64,000 bases of DNA from Marisediminitalea alba (GTDB lineage: Bacteria > Pseudomonadota > Gammaproteobacteria > Enterobacterales > Alteromonadaceae), in the NCBI RefSeq assembly GCF_002993365.1, contig NZ_PVNP01000220.1:1261-65260 (forward strand). The letters run 5' to 3'. Of the stretch, positions 33,267 through 42,568 are shown piece by piece; within the stretch, counting starts at the first letter, position 1; every line of letters starts with the position of its first letter. A program made the translations under genes and the position numbers. The notes beneath the pieces were generated by a model. That model was not told where the DNA came from. It saw nothing but the letters and a program-made list of their open reading frames with translations, and searched no databases.

Positions 33267-34784
33267 TTAGAAAAAGCCCAGTGGGTTGATGTCGTAGCTG
33301 GTCAGCAGGTTTTTGGTTTGCTGATAGTGGTCGAGCATCATTTTGTGGTTTTCACGGCCCACACCTGATTTCTTGTAGCCACCGAATGCTGCGTGTGCAG
33401 GATAAGCGTGGTAGCAGTTCATCCATACACGGCCAGCTTCAATGCCACGGCCCATGCGGTAGGCAAGGTTAGTGTCACGAGTCCATACACCCGCACCCAA
33501 ACCAAACTCAGTATTGTTAGCAATAGCCAGTGCTTCTGCTTCGTCTTTAAAGGTGGTTACGCCAACAACCGGTCCGAAGATTTCTTCCTGGAACACGCGC
33601 ATGTCGTTGTTACCTTTCAGCAGTGTTGGCTGCACATAGAAACCATTGCTGAAGCCTTCTACATTGGCAGGACCGCCACCGATAAGTACTTCGGCGCCTT
33701 CTTTCTTACCAAGCTCAAGGTAGCTAAGAATTTTTTCGTACTGTTGAGCAGACGCTTGTGCACCTACCTGAGTATCGGTATCCAGTGGGTTACCACGTTT
33801 GATTTGTTGCGTACGAGCGATAACCAGAGAAATAAAGTCATCGTACATATCTTCCTGAATCAGTGCGCGTGAAGGACAAGTACAAACTTCACCCTGGTTA
33901 AAGAAGGCTAATACAGTCCCTTCAACACACTTGCTCAGGAACTCATCTTCGTGCTTCATCACATCGCTGAAGTAGATGTTGGGTGATTTACCACCCAGTT
34001 CCACGGTAGAAGGAATGATATTGTCAGCAGCACATTTTAAGATGTGTGCACCAACCGGCGTAGAACCTGTGAAGGCTATCTTAGCAATACGCTTGCTGGT
34101 AGCCAGTGCTTCACCGGCTTCTCTGCCTAAACCGTTTACCACGTTCAGTACGCCCGGCGGTAACAGGTCACCGATGATTTCCATCAGTACCAGAATAGAC
34201 GCAGGTGTCTGCTCAGCTGGCTTCAGAACAATACAGTTACCGGCAGCTAAAGCCGGTGCCAGTTTCCAGGCGGCCATTAACAGCGGGAAGTTCCATGGGA
34301 TGATTTGACCCACTACACCCAGCGGCTCATGGAAGTGATAGGCAATGGTGTTTTGGTCGATTTCACTGATGCCACCTTCCTGTGCACGGATACAGCCGGC
34401 AAAGTAACGGAAGTGGTCAGCGGCCAGTGGAATATCGGCATTCAGCGTTTCGCGCACGGCTTTACCGTTATCCCAGGTTTCGGCAACAGCCAAAGCTTCC
34501 AGGTTGGCTTCAATGCGGTCTGCGATTTTTAAAATCAGATTAGAACGCTGGGTTACTGATGTTTTGCCCCAAGCCGCTTTTGCTTTGTGGGCGGCATCTA
34601 ATGCTAACTCAATGTCTTCTGCGGTCGAGCGAGGAATTTCGCAGAATACTTCGTTGTTAACAGGTGAAATGTTTTCGAAATACTGACCTTTAACGGGAGC
34701 AACCCACTCGCCGCCAATATAGTTGCCGTATTTTGATTTAAATGAGACGACAGAATTTTCTGTTCCAGGTGCTGCATAGATCAT
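33267..34784 (-). CDS. exaC: NAD-dependent acetaldehyde dehydrogenase (ExaC type)
   Basis: With the ATG after CGGAGTAAGC the protein has 505 residues and begins MIYAAPGTENSVVSFKSKYG, the characteristic start of ExaC-type aldehyde dehydrogenases. Catalytic parts are IPWNFPLLMAAWKLAP, FTGSTPVG, the glutamate in ELGGKSPN, the nucleophilic cysteine in GEVCTCPSR and EEIFGPV. ExaC oxidises the acetaldehyde made by the PQQ ethanol dehydrogenase to acetate in the cytoplasm. It stands alone between a terminator and a hairpin and is probably controlled with the pedH regulon. Confidence 0.92.
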   Translation of the reverse strand: MIYAAPGTENSVVSFKSKYGNYIGGEWVAPVKGQYFENISPVNNEVFCEIPRSTAEDIELALDAAHKAKAAWGKTSVTQRSNLILKIADRIEANLEALAVAETWDNGKAVRETLNADIPLAADHFRYFAGCIRAQEGGISEIDQNTIAYHFHEPLGVVGQIIPWNFPLLMAAWKLAPALAAGNCIVLKPAEQTPASILVLMEIIGDLLPPGVLNVVNGLGREAGEALATSKRIAKIAFTGSTPVGAHILKCAADNIIPSTVELGGKSPNIYFSDVMKHEDEFLSKCVEGTVLAFFNQGEVCTCPSRALIQEDMYDDFISLVIARTQQIKRGNPLDTDTQVGAQASAQQYEKILSYLELGKKEGAEVLIGGGPANVEGFSNGFYVQPTLLKGNNDMRVFQEEIFGPVVGVTTFKDEAEALAIANNTEFGLGAGVWTRDTNLAYRMGRGIEAGRVWMNCYHAYPAHAAFGGYKKSGVGRENHKMMLDHYQQTKNLLTSYDINPLGFF

Positions 34785-34836
34785 GTTGCTTACTCCGGTA
34801 ATCAATTATAAAAGCGTTGCCAGATTGTCGGTTTTT

Positions 34837-34859
34837 AGGGAGATAACCTGTATCTCCCT
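34837..34859. other. Perfect hairpin between the porin gene and exaC
   Basis: AGGGAGATA and TATCTCCCT form a 9-bp stem around a five-base loop (ACCTG). No T-run follows on the minus strand. It may be a weak terminator for the porin gene, a processing site, or an operator of exaC. Confidence 0.5.
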
Positions 34860-34916
34860 GACCGGCACCGACTGCCGTAAGACAAGACTGTTTTCTGGCA
34901 AGGAAACAGTCAGTTA

Positions 34917-36080
34917 CTAAAAGTTTACGATGGCACCAACGGCAAGAGTCTGAGCTTCTTCCTGACCCAGAATTCCAGAGAACTCGCTGGTCGAATATTC
35001 CACTGCAAAGGTGACGTTGCTGTTATAGCCATAGAACCAGGCAGCTTGCATACCTTCGTGACCGATGTAGTCGGTGTCTTCGATTTCGTTCTCGCCATAA
35101 GAGAGTACGAAACGATTCGCATCCATCTTATAAGAGGCCTGCAGGATGTAGCCTTCGCTATCGAGCGCGTTATAGGTAGTTGGGTCATACATGGTGATCG
35201 GCGCTAAACCCAGTGCTGCTTCTGTGGGGCCTAACAGAATGCCGATACCTTCACCGCTGTAGCCTGATGCGTGCAGTGATAAACCACCAAAGCCTACTTT
35301 TACACCGTATGAAGCGCCGTTTGAGTCAACGTCACCCATATCAGATTCAGAGGTTTGCGACAGGAAACCCACCCATGCAGTGACTGATGCGTCGTCGAAA
35401 GTGCCGCTGTAGGTCACTTCACCCTCAAAACGAGGTGCAGATTCTTCGCGGTCAGCATCGCCATTGACTGGCGAAGGATCGACAGCCGCGACGGCTACTT
35501 TGAAGCCACCACCGAAAGACGGCGAGGTATAACGTATTTGCGACGCTGGGAACGGATAAGTGTACCCGCTGCCGAGGTTACCGAATGATACGCCCTGGCC
35601 ATCAACCAGTCCCAGCGTATCATTGACATTGCCGTAACCAAGCAGGACTTCGTCTAAGAAAACGTTGCTGCGGTTAAACAGTGTGAAATCTTTACCAATC
35701 AGTAATTGACCCCAGTCGGCATCCAGCGTCGCGTAAAACTGACGAACATCGATACCGGTTGAGGTAACACCACTGTTAGAATCGTTGATGGTTACCCAGA
35801 AAGATGAGCGACCGCCCACTTTCATGTCACCAATCTGCTTACTGAAGTTCATACCCAGCCAATTAGGCAGGAAACCCGATTTAACGCGGGATTGGTCACG
35901 GTCACCGTTTGGACCGTTATCAACAGACGTTGTGGTGTAGAATGTGTTGAATGACGCGTCAACCGATACGGTAGCCACTTCGGCATCGTCGTAAATGGTG
36001 ATTGCGGCATTGGCTGAAGCTGAAGAGAGTGCAAGTAAGGCAACGGCTAGCGGTTTGCACGCAAATTTATTATTTTTCAT
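34917..36080 (-). CDS. Outer-membrane porin
   Basis: The 387-residue protein has a signal peptide (ends ASANA-AI) followed by alternating amphipathic beta strands, many ending in aromatic residues (QFYATLDADWGQLLIGKDFTLF, SYKMDANRFVLSYGEN), and the C-terminal phenylalanine (AVGAIVNF) required for outer-membrane assembly. It fits general Gram-negative porins. Lying upstream of exaC on the same strand, it could admit alcohols or acids, but specificity cannot be read. Confidence 0.85.
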   Translation of the reverse strand: MKNNKFACKPLAVALLALSSASANAAITIYDDAEVATVSVDASFNTFYTTTSVDNGPNGDRDQSRVKSGFLPNWLGMNFSKQIGDMKVGGRSSFWVTINDSNSGVTSTGIDVRQFYATLDADWGQLLIGKDFTLFNRSNVFLDEVLLGYGNVNDTLGLVDGQGVSFGNLGSGYTYPFPASQIRYTSPSFGGGFKVAVAAVDPSPVNGDADREESAPRFEGEVTYSGTFDDASVTAWVGFLSQTSESDMGDVDSNGASYGVKVGFGGLSLHASGYSGEGIGILLGPTEAALGLAPITMYDPTTYNALDSEGYILQASYKMDANRFVLSYGENEIEDTDYIGHEGMQAAWFYGYNSNVTFAVEYSTSEFSGILGQEEAQTLAVGAIVNF

Positions 36081-36535
36081 GTGTAACCCTCATATTTGTG
36101 TTTATTGCGTGGAGTAACACTTTTATTGCGTCCCACTGTCACTCACGTTAATTGACAACGATTCTTTGCCGTTGCTCTTTTGCATTGAGTATTGTTGAGC
36201 GGCCGGATTTTGAGTACTCCTCAATGGAGCCTTTTGAATTCAACTTTAGTCCTCTGCGGAAATTCTCCGAAAGACCTACTACCAAAGTGCTGGTTTGGAG
36301 GGGCGGTTTTGGCACTGCTTTGAAGTGCTACTAAAAGCTAGCGCAAAGTGGCAGTTCAGAGAGTATTTTTTAGCGTTTTTGTTAACATAAAATACTTTTA
36401 CACTGGCAGAGTCTGACTTTACCTCACCGGTAAAAGGCGTAAGCTGCTAGTGGTTGATAAGACCCAGAGTGTCGATTGATCTGTGCACATCAGTGCATTG
36501 TGCAGACCAATTCACATTTAATAAGTAGGTCTGTT
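36081..36535. promoter_or_regulatory. 455-base divergent promoter region of porin and ndh
   Basis: This gap separates the divergent porin and NADH dehydrogenase genes and holds no gene I can support. It contains CCTACTACCAAAGTGC (36275-36290), a member of the recurring TACTACC motif, and nearby a GCACT/AGTGC repeat. A GAGTACTC palindrome lies near 36210. The length suggests regulation of one or both genes. Confidence 0.45.
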
Positions 36536-37828
36536 ATGAAAAAAATCGTAGTTGTAGGCGGTGGTGCCGGTGGTCTTGAGCTGGTTACCCGGCTAAGTAA
36601 AACACTGGGTAAGCGCAAGCTGGCCGAGATAATACTGGTTGACCGTAGCCGCACGCATGTCTGGAAACCCCTGCTTCATGAAGTGGCTGCCGGGGTCATT
36701 AATAAAGCCTCAGACGGCGTTGACTACCGTATGCACGCCGCCCAGCACCATTACCAGTTTCAGCTCGGCAATATGAGCTATATCGACCGTGACAACCAAA
36801 GTATCTACCTCGACCCGTTATACGACGAAGACGGCCTGGAAATCCTCCCGGAGCGTACTGTGGAGTATGATTATCTGGTTATGGCTATCGGTAGCATAAC
36901 CAATGATTTCGGTACCCTTGGCGTTAGTGAGCACTGTTATTGTCTGGACTCACTGATTCAGGCCGAGCGCTTTCACCGTGCGCTGCTAAATCAGTTACTG
37001 AAGATCAATCAGGAAGGTATTACCAAGCAAAAGATCCATGTTGCGATTGTGGGGGCCGGGGCAACCGGCACTGAACTGGCGGCTCAGTTACACCACGTGA
37101 GTAACCTGGCCAGAGCCTATGGTATGCCTGAAATGTCGGCCGACAAACTGCAGGTGTCAATACTCGAGGCGGGGCCGCGGATATTGCCTGCATTACCCGA
37201 GCGGATTGCCGGTTCTGCGCGCCGTGCACTTACCAAGCTTGGTATTGAAGTACGCGAGAATACGCGGGTACAAAGAGTGGATAAAGAAGGGTTTGTCACT
37301 GCGGAAGACGTATTGATTGAAGCCGACTTAATGGTGTGGTCAGCAGGGGTTAAGGCGCCTGAGTTTCTCACCGATTTAAACCTGTTTGAACTTAACAAGG
37401 CTAATCAGATCCTGGTAACGCCTGCTCTGCAAAGTACTGTGGATAATAAAATTTTTGCCATCGGTGACTGTTGTGGAGTGCTGCAAAAAGACGGTAGCTG
37501 GGTACCACCACGGGCTCAGTCGGCGCACCAGATGGCAAGTCTGCTGGCCAAAAACCTGCAAAACCTGTTTATGCATAAACCCATGCAGGCCTATACCTAC
37601 ACCGATTACGGCTCGCTGGTGCATCTCAGTAAATACTCAACGGTAGGCAGCCTGATGGGGAAACTCAGCAACAGCACCATGTTTATTGAGGGACGTCTGG
37701 CAAAGATGGTGTACGTATCCCTGTATAATATGCATTTGTTTGCCGTGCATGGCTGGTTTAAGGGCTTTTTAATGCTGCTTATGCGCAAAGTCAGTAACCT
37801 GGTTACCCCTAAATTAAAACTTCACTAA
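36536..37828 (+). CDS. ndh: Type II NADH dehydrogenase (NDH-2)
   Basis: From the ATG at 36536 the protein has 430 residues, the NDH-2 length. It has the FAD-binding VVGGGAGGLELVTRL at the N-terminus, WKPLLHEVAAG, the NADH-binding VAIVGAGATGTELAAQL near 173, and the FAD-contact AIGDCCG near 325, with AQSAHQMASLLAKN after it. It passes electrons from NADH to quinone without pumping protons, at the inner membrane. It could regenerate NAD for the aldehyde dehydrogenases of the same region. Confidence 0.9.
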   Translation: MKKIVVVGGGAGGLELVTRLSKTLGKRKLAEIILVDRSRTHVWKPLLHEVAAGVINKASDGVDYRMHAAQHHYQFQLGNMSYIDRDNQSIYLDPLYDEDGLEILPERTVEYDYLVMAIGSITNDFGTLGVSEHCYCLDSLIQAERFHRALLNQLLKINQEGITKQKIHVAIVGAGATGTELAAQLHHVSNLARAYGMPEMSADKLQVSILEAGPRILPALPERIAGSARRALTKLGIEVRENTRVQRVDKEGFVTAEDVLIEADLMVWSAGVKAPEFLTDLNLFELNKANQILVTPALQSTVDNKIFAIGDCCGVLQKDGSWVPPRAQSAHQMASLLAKNLQNLFMHKPMQAYTYTDYGSLVHLSKYSTVGSLMGKLSNSTMFIEGRLAKMVYVSLYNMHLFAVHGWFKGFLMLLMRKVSNLVTPKLKLH

Positions 37829-37835
37829 CAAATAG

Positions 37836-37865
37836 TACCCGGTAGCGGCATACCGTTACCGGGTA
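37836..37865 (+). terminator. Strong hairpin after ndh
   Basis: TACCCGGTAGCGG and CCGTTACCGGGTA form a 13-bp stem (one G-T pair) with a CATA loop, eight bases after the ndh stop. No U-run follows, so termination may be Rho-assisted. A second small stem TGGTC/GACCA lies at about 37877-37891. Confidence 0.6.
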
Positions 37866-38147
37866 AATCCTGCCTCTGGTCGTTCTGACCACAGTTAAAA
37901 AATTGTGATTTTTGTAACAAACAGCCAGGTGATCTGGCTTGCTGAAAAGTGAAAAACAGCGGCTTTGATTGCTCAAATAATGTGCTTTATTTGCCAATTC
38001 AGTAAAGACTGTTTAACAAACAATTTTCACTCGTTTAAAGGCTTTTAGGTGTAAATTAGCGGCCTTATTGCTACCAAAGTACCGTCTAATTGATGCCTAA
38101 GTAGTAGGTGGTGGTGGGGGCCGCCACAGTGCCTTGGGTAAGGCTGA
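37866..38147. other. Gap between convergent genes with a TACTACC motif
   Basis: This region lies between the 3' ends of ndh and the deaminase gene, where no promoter is expected. Yet it holds TTATTGCTACCAAAGTACCG (38065-38084) and, on the minus strand, CCTACTACTTAGG near 38100. No credible reading frame or RNA family is recognised. It could hide a small RNA or be the relic of a lost gene. Confidence 0.35.
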
Positions 38148-39506
38148 TTACCCGGCGATAAGTTTGCTGGCGGCAGCCCGGTGGCGAGCTAGCAGAGCAG
38201 GTAGGTCAAGACCGTTTATCTGGCCATGACTCACCCGCCACTGGCCCCCTACCATAACGTGCTCGGCTCTTTCTGCGCCACACAGAATCAATGCAGCAAG
38301 CGGATCATGGGAGCCACTGAAGCGGATGTCATCCAGACTGAACAGAGCCAGGTCGGCCTGCGTGCCCTCAGCTATGACGCCAATATCTGTGCGCCCCAAT
38401 ACGCTGGCAGAGCCTTCGGTCGCCCAGCGCAATACCACTTCCGGCGTGATTTTTTCTGCGCCGTATTTTAAACGTTGCAGATACAGCGCCTGACGGGCTT
38501 CATACATCATGTTGGATGCATCGTTAGACGCTGAACCATCTACTCCTAAGCCAATCGGTGCACCGGCCTCAATAAGGTCAAGCGTAGGGCAGATCCCGGA
38601 AGCCAGACGCATATTCGACACCGGGCAATGACAAATACCGGTACCGGCGGCACCCAGCCGGGCAATTTCTTGTTCATTAAAGTGAATACCATGCGCCAGC
38701 CAGGTGCGGTCGCTCAGCCAGCCCACACTTTCCAGGTAGTCCACGGTACGCATGCCGAAGGTTTGCAAGCAAAAGTCTTCTTCATCCAGCGTTTCGGCCA
38801 GATGTGTGTGCAGGCGCACATCCTCGCGTTTAGCCAGCTGAGCGCTTTCCTGCATAATTTCCCGGGTGACAGAAAATGGCGAGCAGGGGGCCAGAGCAAT
38901 CTGAATTTGCGCGCCTGCTTCACGTTCGTGGTACTGGCTAATAAGGCGCTCGCTGTCGCGAATAATGGCTTCACCGGTTTGTACGGTGTGCTGCGGTGGC
39001 AAGCCGCCGTCTTTTTCACCAAGACTCATTGAGCCGCGGGTGAGCATGGCACGCATGCCCAGTTGCTTAACTACATCAACCTGAACATCGATAGCGTTAT
39101 CCAGCCCCTGGGGGAACAAGTAATGATGATCGGCGGCAGTGGTACAGCCGGATAGCAGCAATTCTGCCATCGCGACCTGGGTAGCCAGATGCAAGGCATC
39201 CGGTGTGAGTCGTGCCCATACCGGGTATAAGGTTTTTAGCCAGGGGAACAAGGGTTCATTTACCACCGGTGCCCAGGCGCGCGTGAGCGTTTGGTAAAAA
39301 TGATGATGGGTGTTAATCAGCCCGGGCAAAATCACCAGGCCGGACGCGTCAAAAACTTCATCGCAGGGCGATGCAGGGGCGTCATGATTAAACAGAAGCG
39401 TTTCAATTTTACCCTGATTAACTATCAGACCGGTGACCGGTTGAGACTGGTCGGGGGCAAAAACATATAACGGCGATTTTATCCAGATACGCTGTGCTGC
39501 AGACAT
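38148..39506 (-). CDS. 8-oxoguanine deaminase-like amidohydrolase
   Basis: This 452-residue protein belongs to the metal-dependent amidohydrolase superfamily (cytosine deaminase/AtzB/TrzN branch). Metal-site motifs are visible: NTHHHFYQTLTRAW (near 61-74), the histidine in RLHTHLAETLDE, LAHGIHF, ICHCPVSNMRLASG and GVDGSASNDASNM. The text closely resembles 8-oxoguanine deaminases, which convert 8-oxoguanine to urate. Other deaminated purines or triazines are possible. Confidence 0.82.
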   Translation of the reverse strand: MSAAQRIWIKSPLYVFAPDQSQPVTGLIVNQGKIETLLFNHDAPASPCDEVFDASGLVILPGLINTHHHFYQTLTRAWAPVVNEPLFPWLKTLYPVWARLTPDALHLATQVAMAELLLSGCTTAADHHYLFPQGLDNAIDVQVDVVKQLGMRAMLTRGSMSLGEKDGGLPPQHTVQTGEAIIRDSERLISQYHEREAGAQIQIALAPCSPFSVTREIMQESAQLAKREDVRLHTHLAETLDEEDFCLQTFGMRTVDYLESVGWLSDRTWLAHGIHFNEQEIARLGAAGTGICHCPVSNMRLASGICPTLDLIEAGAPIGLGVDGSASNDASNMMYEARQALYLQRLKYGAEKITPEVVLRWATEGSASVLGRTDIGVIAEGTQADLALFSLDDIRFSGSHDPLAALILCGAERAEHVMVGGQWRVSHGQINGLDLPALLARHRAAASKLIAG

Positions 39507-39641
39507 AGCAATGGCTCCAATAATAAAGTTAATGGTAATGCCAGCTCAGTTATGTCCTGTCTGCTGATCCAGGAGAAGTAAATTCGCCGAATATTCTACC
39601 CTATCATTCACAAATGAAAAGCCCGGGCACCTGGCTGGTTC

Positions 39642-41113
39642 CTAGATTTCCAGTTGCGTCATCAGTTCAACCAGTTGTTTAACGCCGTTACTGATATCCT
39701 CGAGCCCCTCGGAGGTCAGCGTAAATTTATCCGTACCCGCCAGCGCCTGTTCAGATAACACGCCTAACTTGCCATCCATAGTTTCGGTAAGCTCACTGTT
39801 TTTATTAACGATGTCAGTAATCGATTTGGTTACGGTGGCGGTACTTTCGGCAAGGTTGCGCACCTCGTCTGCGACCACAGAAAATCCTCGTCCGTGCTCT
39901 CCTGCCCGGGCTGCTTCGATGGCGGCATTTAACGCCAGCAGGTTGGTTTGCTCTGCAATGCCCTGAATGGTAACCACCATGTCGGTCACTTTTGTGGATT
40001 GCTCTGACAAGCGGCGGCCGTCTTCCGCGATTTGCTTTAATTCATCAGCAATTTTTACCGCTGAGTTAATGGCTTCGCTAAGTACTTCTACGGCACTGCG
40101 GGTTATGGTAGAGGTTTGTTCCGAGGTAGCGGCCGCCATATTGATGACTTGCTGGGTCTTGTTGATACGTTCGGTAATGTCGGTGGCGAACTTGATAACC
40201 TTCACTATATTACCGTTGCTGTCTTTAACCGGATTATAAGTGGCTTCCAGTGCCACTTTATTGCCTTTGGCATCCACCCGGGTAAAGCGCCCGGTGAAGC
40301 GTTCGCCACCAGCCAGTTGTTGCCAGAAGTTGGGGTTTTCAGCATAAAAGTCGGGTTCGCAAAACATACGATGGTGCTGGCCAATGATGTCCCCGGCCTG
40401 ATATTGCATTACCTGCAAAAAATTTTCGTTGGCCTCAAGAATCTCGCCTTCAGGGGTAAAGGCTATGACTGCCATGGAGGCATTCAGCGTATCGGCCAGA
40501 ACTTTATTTTTTTGTTGCTGCCTAAAATCGTCACTGCGGTCCTGAATTAAGGCAATTACCTTGGTAATGCCCTGATTGTCATCTGCGATAGGAACAAACT
40601 GTGCGCTGATATGACGCAGCGCCCCGCCTGATTGCTTAAGGTTGACCTCGAGCTGCTCCATGGTATCTACGGCGCCAGACTGGAGCAAGCTCTGAAAAAG
40701 CTGGTTTGGGTTAGTGACTCACTCAGCAGATTATCAATGTGCTCACACGTCAACTGCGCTTTACTGTACCCGCTCAGCGCCTCAAATTGAGGACTGGATT
40801 CGAGGATCATACCGGCAGCAGAGATGGCTAGATAGTTCGTCTGGCGCTTAATGGCCAGACATTCTTTTTCCGAACTTTTACTCAGCGCCAACTGGCGTTC
40901 AAGCGCTTCAATTTGCTGCGTGTAAACTGATTTACGTACTAACATGGCTGTTGCTCTATTGTGTTGCTTGATCCAATCCACAGTCATCAATACGGATCTA
41001 ATTGAATCCGTGAGCTTACGCTTTTGGCAGGAACTTTTCGCCTGGCTGGCAAGTTCCTGGCAGGCAACGAAAGTAATGTCGTTGTACTCAGCGTTTGTAT
41101 TAAACCTGTTCAT
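39642..41113 (-). pseudogene. Frameshifted cytoplasmic PAS chemoreceptor (methyl-accepting protein)
   Basis: Two overlapping frames make up one gene. The first (40667-41113, 148 residues) ends inside a PAS domain at TQTSFFRACSSLAP. The second (39642-40688) continues the PAS domain with LLQSGAVDTMEQLEVNLKQ, then a second PAS domain (about FTPEGEILEANENFLQVMQY) and the receptor signalling tip AEQTNLLALNAAIEAARAGEHGRGFSVVADEVRNLA. Adding one base to the run of five A at 40695-40699 restores a continuous reading (SFFQSLLQSGAV). There is no membrane helix. It could be a real mutation, a phase-variable tract or a homopolymer sequencing error. Confidence 0.85.
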
Positions 41114-41417
41114 TGCGGGGTTTTATAAATAGTAGTATTTAATTTCGTATATTGATTAATCAAACGTATTAAAAAAGATACTCACGTATATTTTTTTCGG
41201 GTTAAAACCTGAGGGAACGAAAATTCTTTAATATAACTATCTGAGGGGGGGACTTTTTGCCAGACAGAGGACGTTGAGACGGTTTTTTATTATTTTTATC
41301 CGCCATATTCTATAAATCAGAACGAAACGTTTAATTAATAGATAAAGCTAAATTCCTTTAATCACGTAAGAATAGTCGAAATTCAATGACTCTTTCAGAC
41401 AACAAAAGGAATCTGTG
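41114..41417. promoter_or_regulatory. AT-rich divergent promoter gap with a 12-bp palindrome
   Basis: This 304-base AT-rich gap separates the chemoreceptor gene from yceI. TTGATTAATCAA at 41152-41163 is a perfect palindrome 39 bases upstream of the chemoreceptor start. It resembles, but does not have the spacing of, an FNR site. A run of seven G lies near 41245. No gene is visible. Confidence 0.35.
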
Positions 41418-41990
41418 ATGAATAAACGAATATCTACTATTCTTCTTAGCGCGCTTTTCAGCGTATCAGCTTTTGCAGCACCGACCAGCTATTCGGTAGA
41501 CCCTACGCATACCTTTGCAGTGGCTTCATGGAGTCACTTTGGCTTTTCAACGCCTACCGCCGTATTCGCCGGAGCTGAAGGCACCATTACCTACGACGCC
41601 GAAAAGCCGGCTCAAAGTGATATCGCCATTTCTGTTAGCATCGAAACGGTTGATACCTTTGTGGACAAGCTGACTGAAGAGTTTCTTGGCGAAGACTGGT
41701 TTAATGCGGCGATGTATCCTAAGGCCACTTTTGTAAGCACTAAAGTCGTGCCAAAAGGCGATAACAAGTTTGCTGTTACTGGCGATCTGACGATTAAAGG
41801 CACTACCAAAACAGTTACTATGGACGCGACTCTGAACGGTATGGGTGAGCACCCGATGTCGAAGAAGCAGGCCATTGGTTTTGATGCAGAAACTGTTATC
41901 AAGCGTTCTGATTTCGGCATCGACCAGTACGTGCCCTATGTAGGTGATGAAATTACGCTGCGCCTGACTACCGAAGCCCAGGCTAAGTAG
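41418..41990 (+). CDS. yceI: YceI-family periplasmic lipid-binding protein
   Basis: The ATG (preceded by AAAAGGAA) gives 190 residues with a signal peptide ending SAFA-AP. The mature protein starts TSYSVDPTHTFAVASWSHFGFSTP, and has FLGEDWFNAAMYPKATFVST, GDLTIKGTTKTVTMDATLNG and FDAETVIKRSDFGIDQYVPYVGDEI, the hallmark stretches of the YceI lipocalin-like barrel, which binds isoprenoid-type lipids. E. coli YceI is induced by high pH and osmotic stress. It appears monocistronic. Confidence 0.92.
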   Translation: MNKRISTILLSALFSVSAFAAPTSYSVDPTHTFAVASWSHFGFSTPTAVFAGAEGTITYDAEKPAQSDIAISVSIETVDTFVDKLTEEFLGEDWFNAAMYPKATFVSTKVVPKGDNKFAVTGDLTIKGTTKTVTMDATLNGMGEHPMSKKQAIGFDAETVIKRSDFGIDQYVPYVGDEITLRLTTEAQAK

Positions 41991-41997
41991 TTTTTCG

Positions 41998-42063
41998 CAG
42001 AGTGCTTTTTCATCACATCCTCAGCACTCTGGGCGGTAGCAAAGGCGTGATCTGCGCTACCGC
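41998..42063 (+). terminator. Two tandem hairpins after yceI
   Basis: CAGAGTGCT and AGCACTCTG (41998-42031) form a 9-bp stem. Directly after, GCGGTAGC and GCTACCGC (42033-42063) form an 8-bp stem followed by ATTTT. The second is the better intrinsic terminator. Confidence 0.65.
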
Positions 42064-42189
42064 ATTTTGCCGCCAGCCTGGCAGTTCGGCGTAAAATAGC
42101 ATCAGTTGGTCGGTAGCTGACTTTCCTTTGGAACCAATACGAACCATTGTAGGTCTATTAGTGTATATCCTTTAGCTCGTGGTACTCAG

Positions 42190-42498
42190 ATGAACTGGTT
42201 AAGATTGTTAGTAGTGATGGTGGCAATGGTGGGCTGTCCCGCTGTTAGCACTGTGCTGCATGATGATCACAGCGTCGGAGTTCAGCGTGTTGATTTACAG
42301 GACGTTGTCGTTGATGCTAATGCCCCGGACAGCATCGAAATCAGCGATGAAAGTGATACCGATTTTGATGGCTACCTGCCACAGTCCGCTTCGACTTCTG
42401 AAGTTCATCTGTTCCATTCTGCATTCACTTATCAGAGTCGAAACAAGCACGCCTATCGCTCCCACCACGGTATCAGAGCGCCTCCCTCAATAAGTTAA
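42190..42498 (+). CDS. Small secreted protein of unknown function
   Basis: This 102-residue frame starts with a hydrophobic segment (NWLRLLVVMVAMVGCPAVS), either a signal peptide or a lipobox-like VGC. The rest is acidic (DAPDS/ESDTDFDG pattern) and then rich in H, S and R. No family is recognised and the ribosome-binding site is weak, so expression is uncertain. Confidence 0.45.
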   Translation: MNWLRLLVVMVAMVGCPAVSTVLHDDHSVGVQRVDLQDVVVDANAPDSIEISDESDTDFDGYLPQSASTSEVHLFHSAFTYQSRNKHAYRSHHGIRAPPSIS

Positions 42499-42568
42499 TT
42501 TCACCGATATCTGCGTCGTGCAATGGTGCATTCAGGCGCATAGAAATTAATTTAAAGAGGATAAATCC

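Noticed and set aside
36476..36535. Longer start for ndh
   Set aside because: The extra 20 residues are not like any export signal and disrupt the usual MKKIVVVGGG start of the family.
41152..41163. TTGATTAATCAA as an FNR site
   Set aside because: FNR sites need TTGAT-N4-ATCAA; here the spacer is two bases. It may still be another operator.
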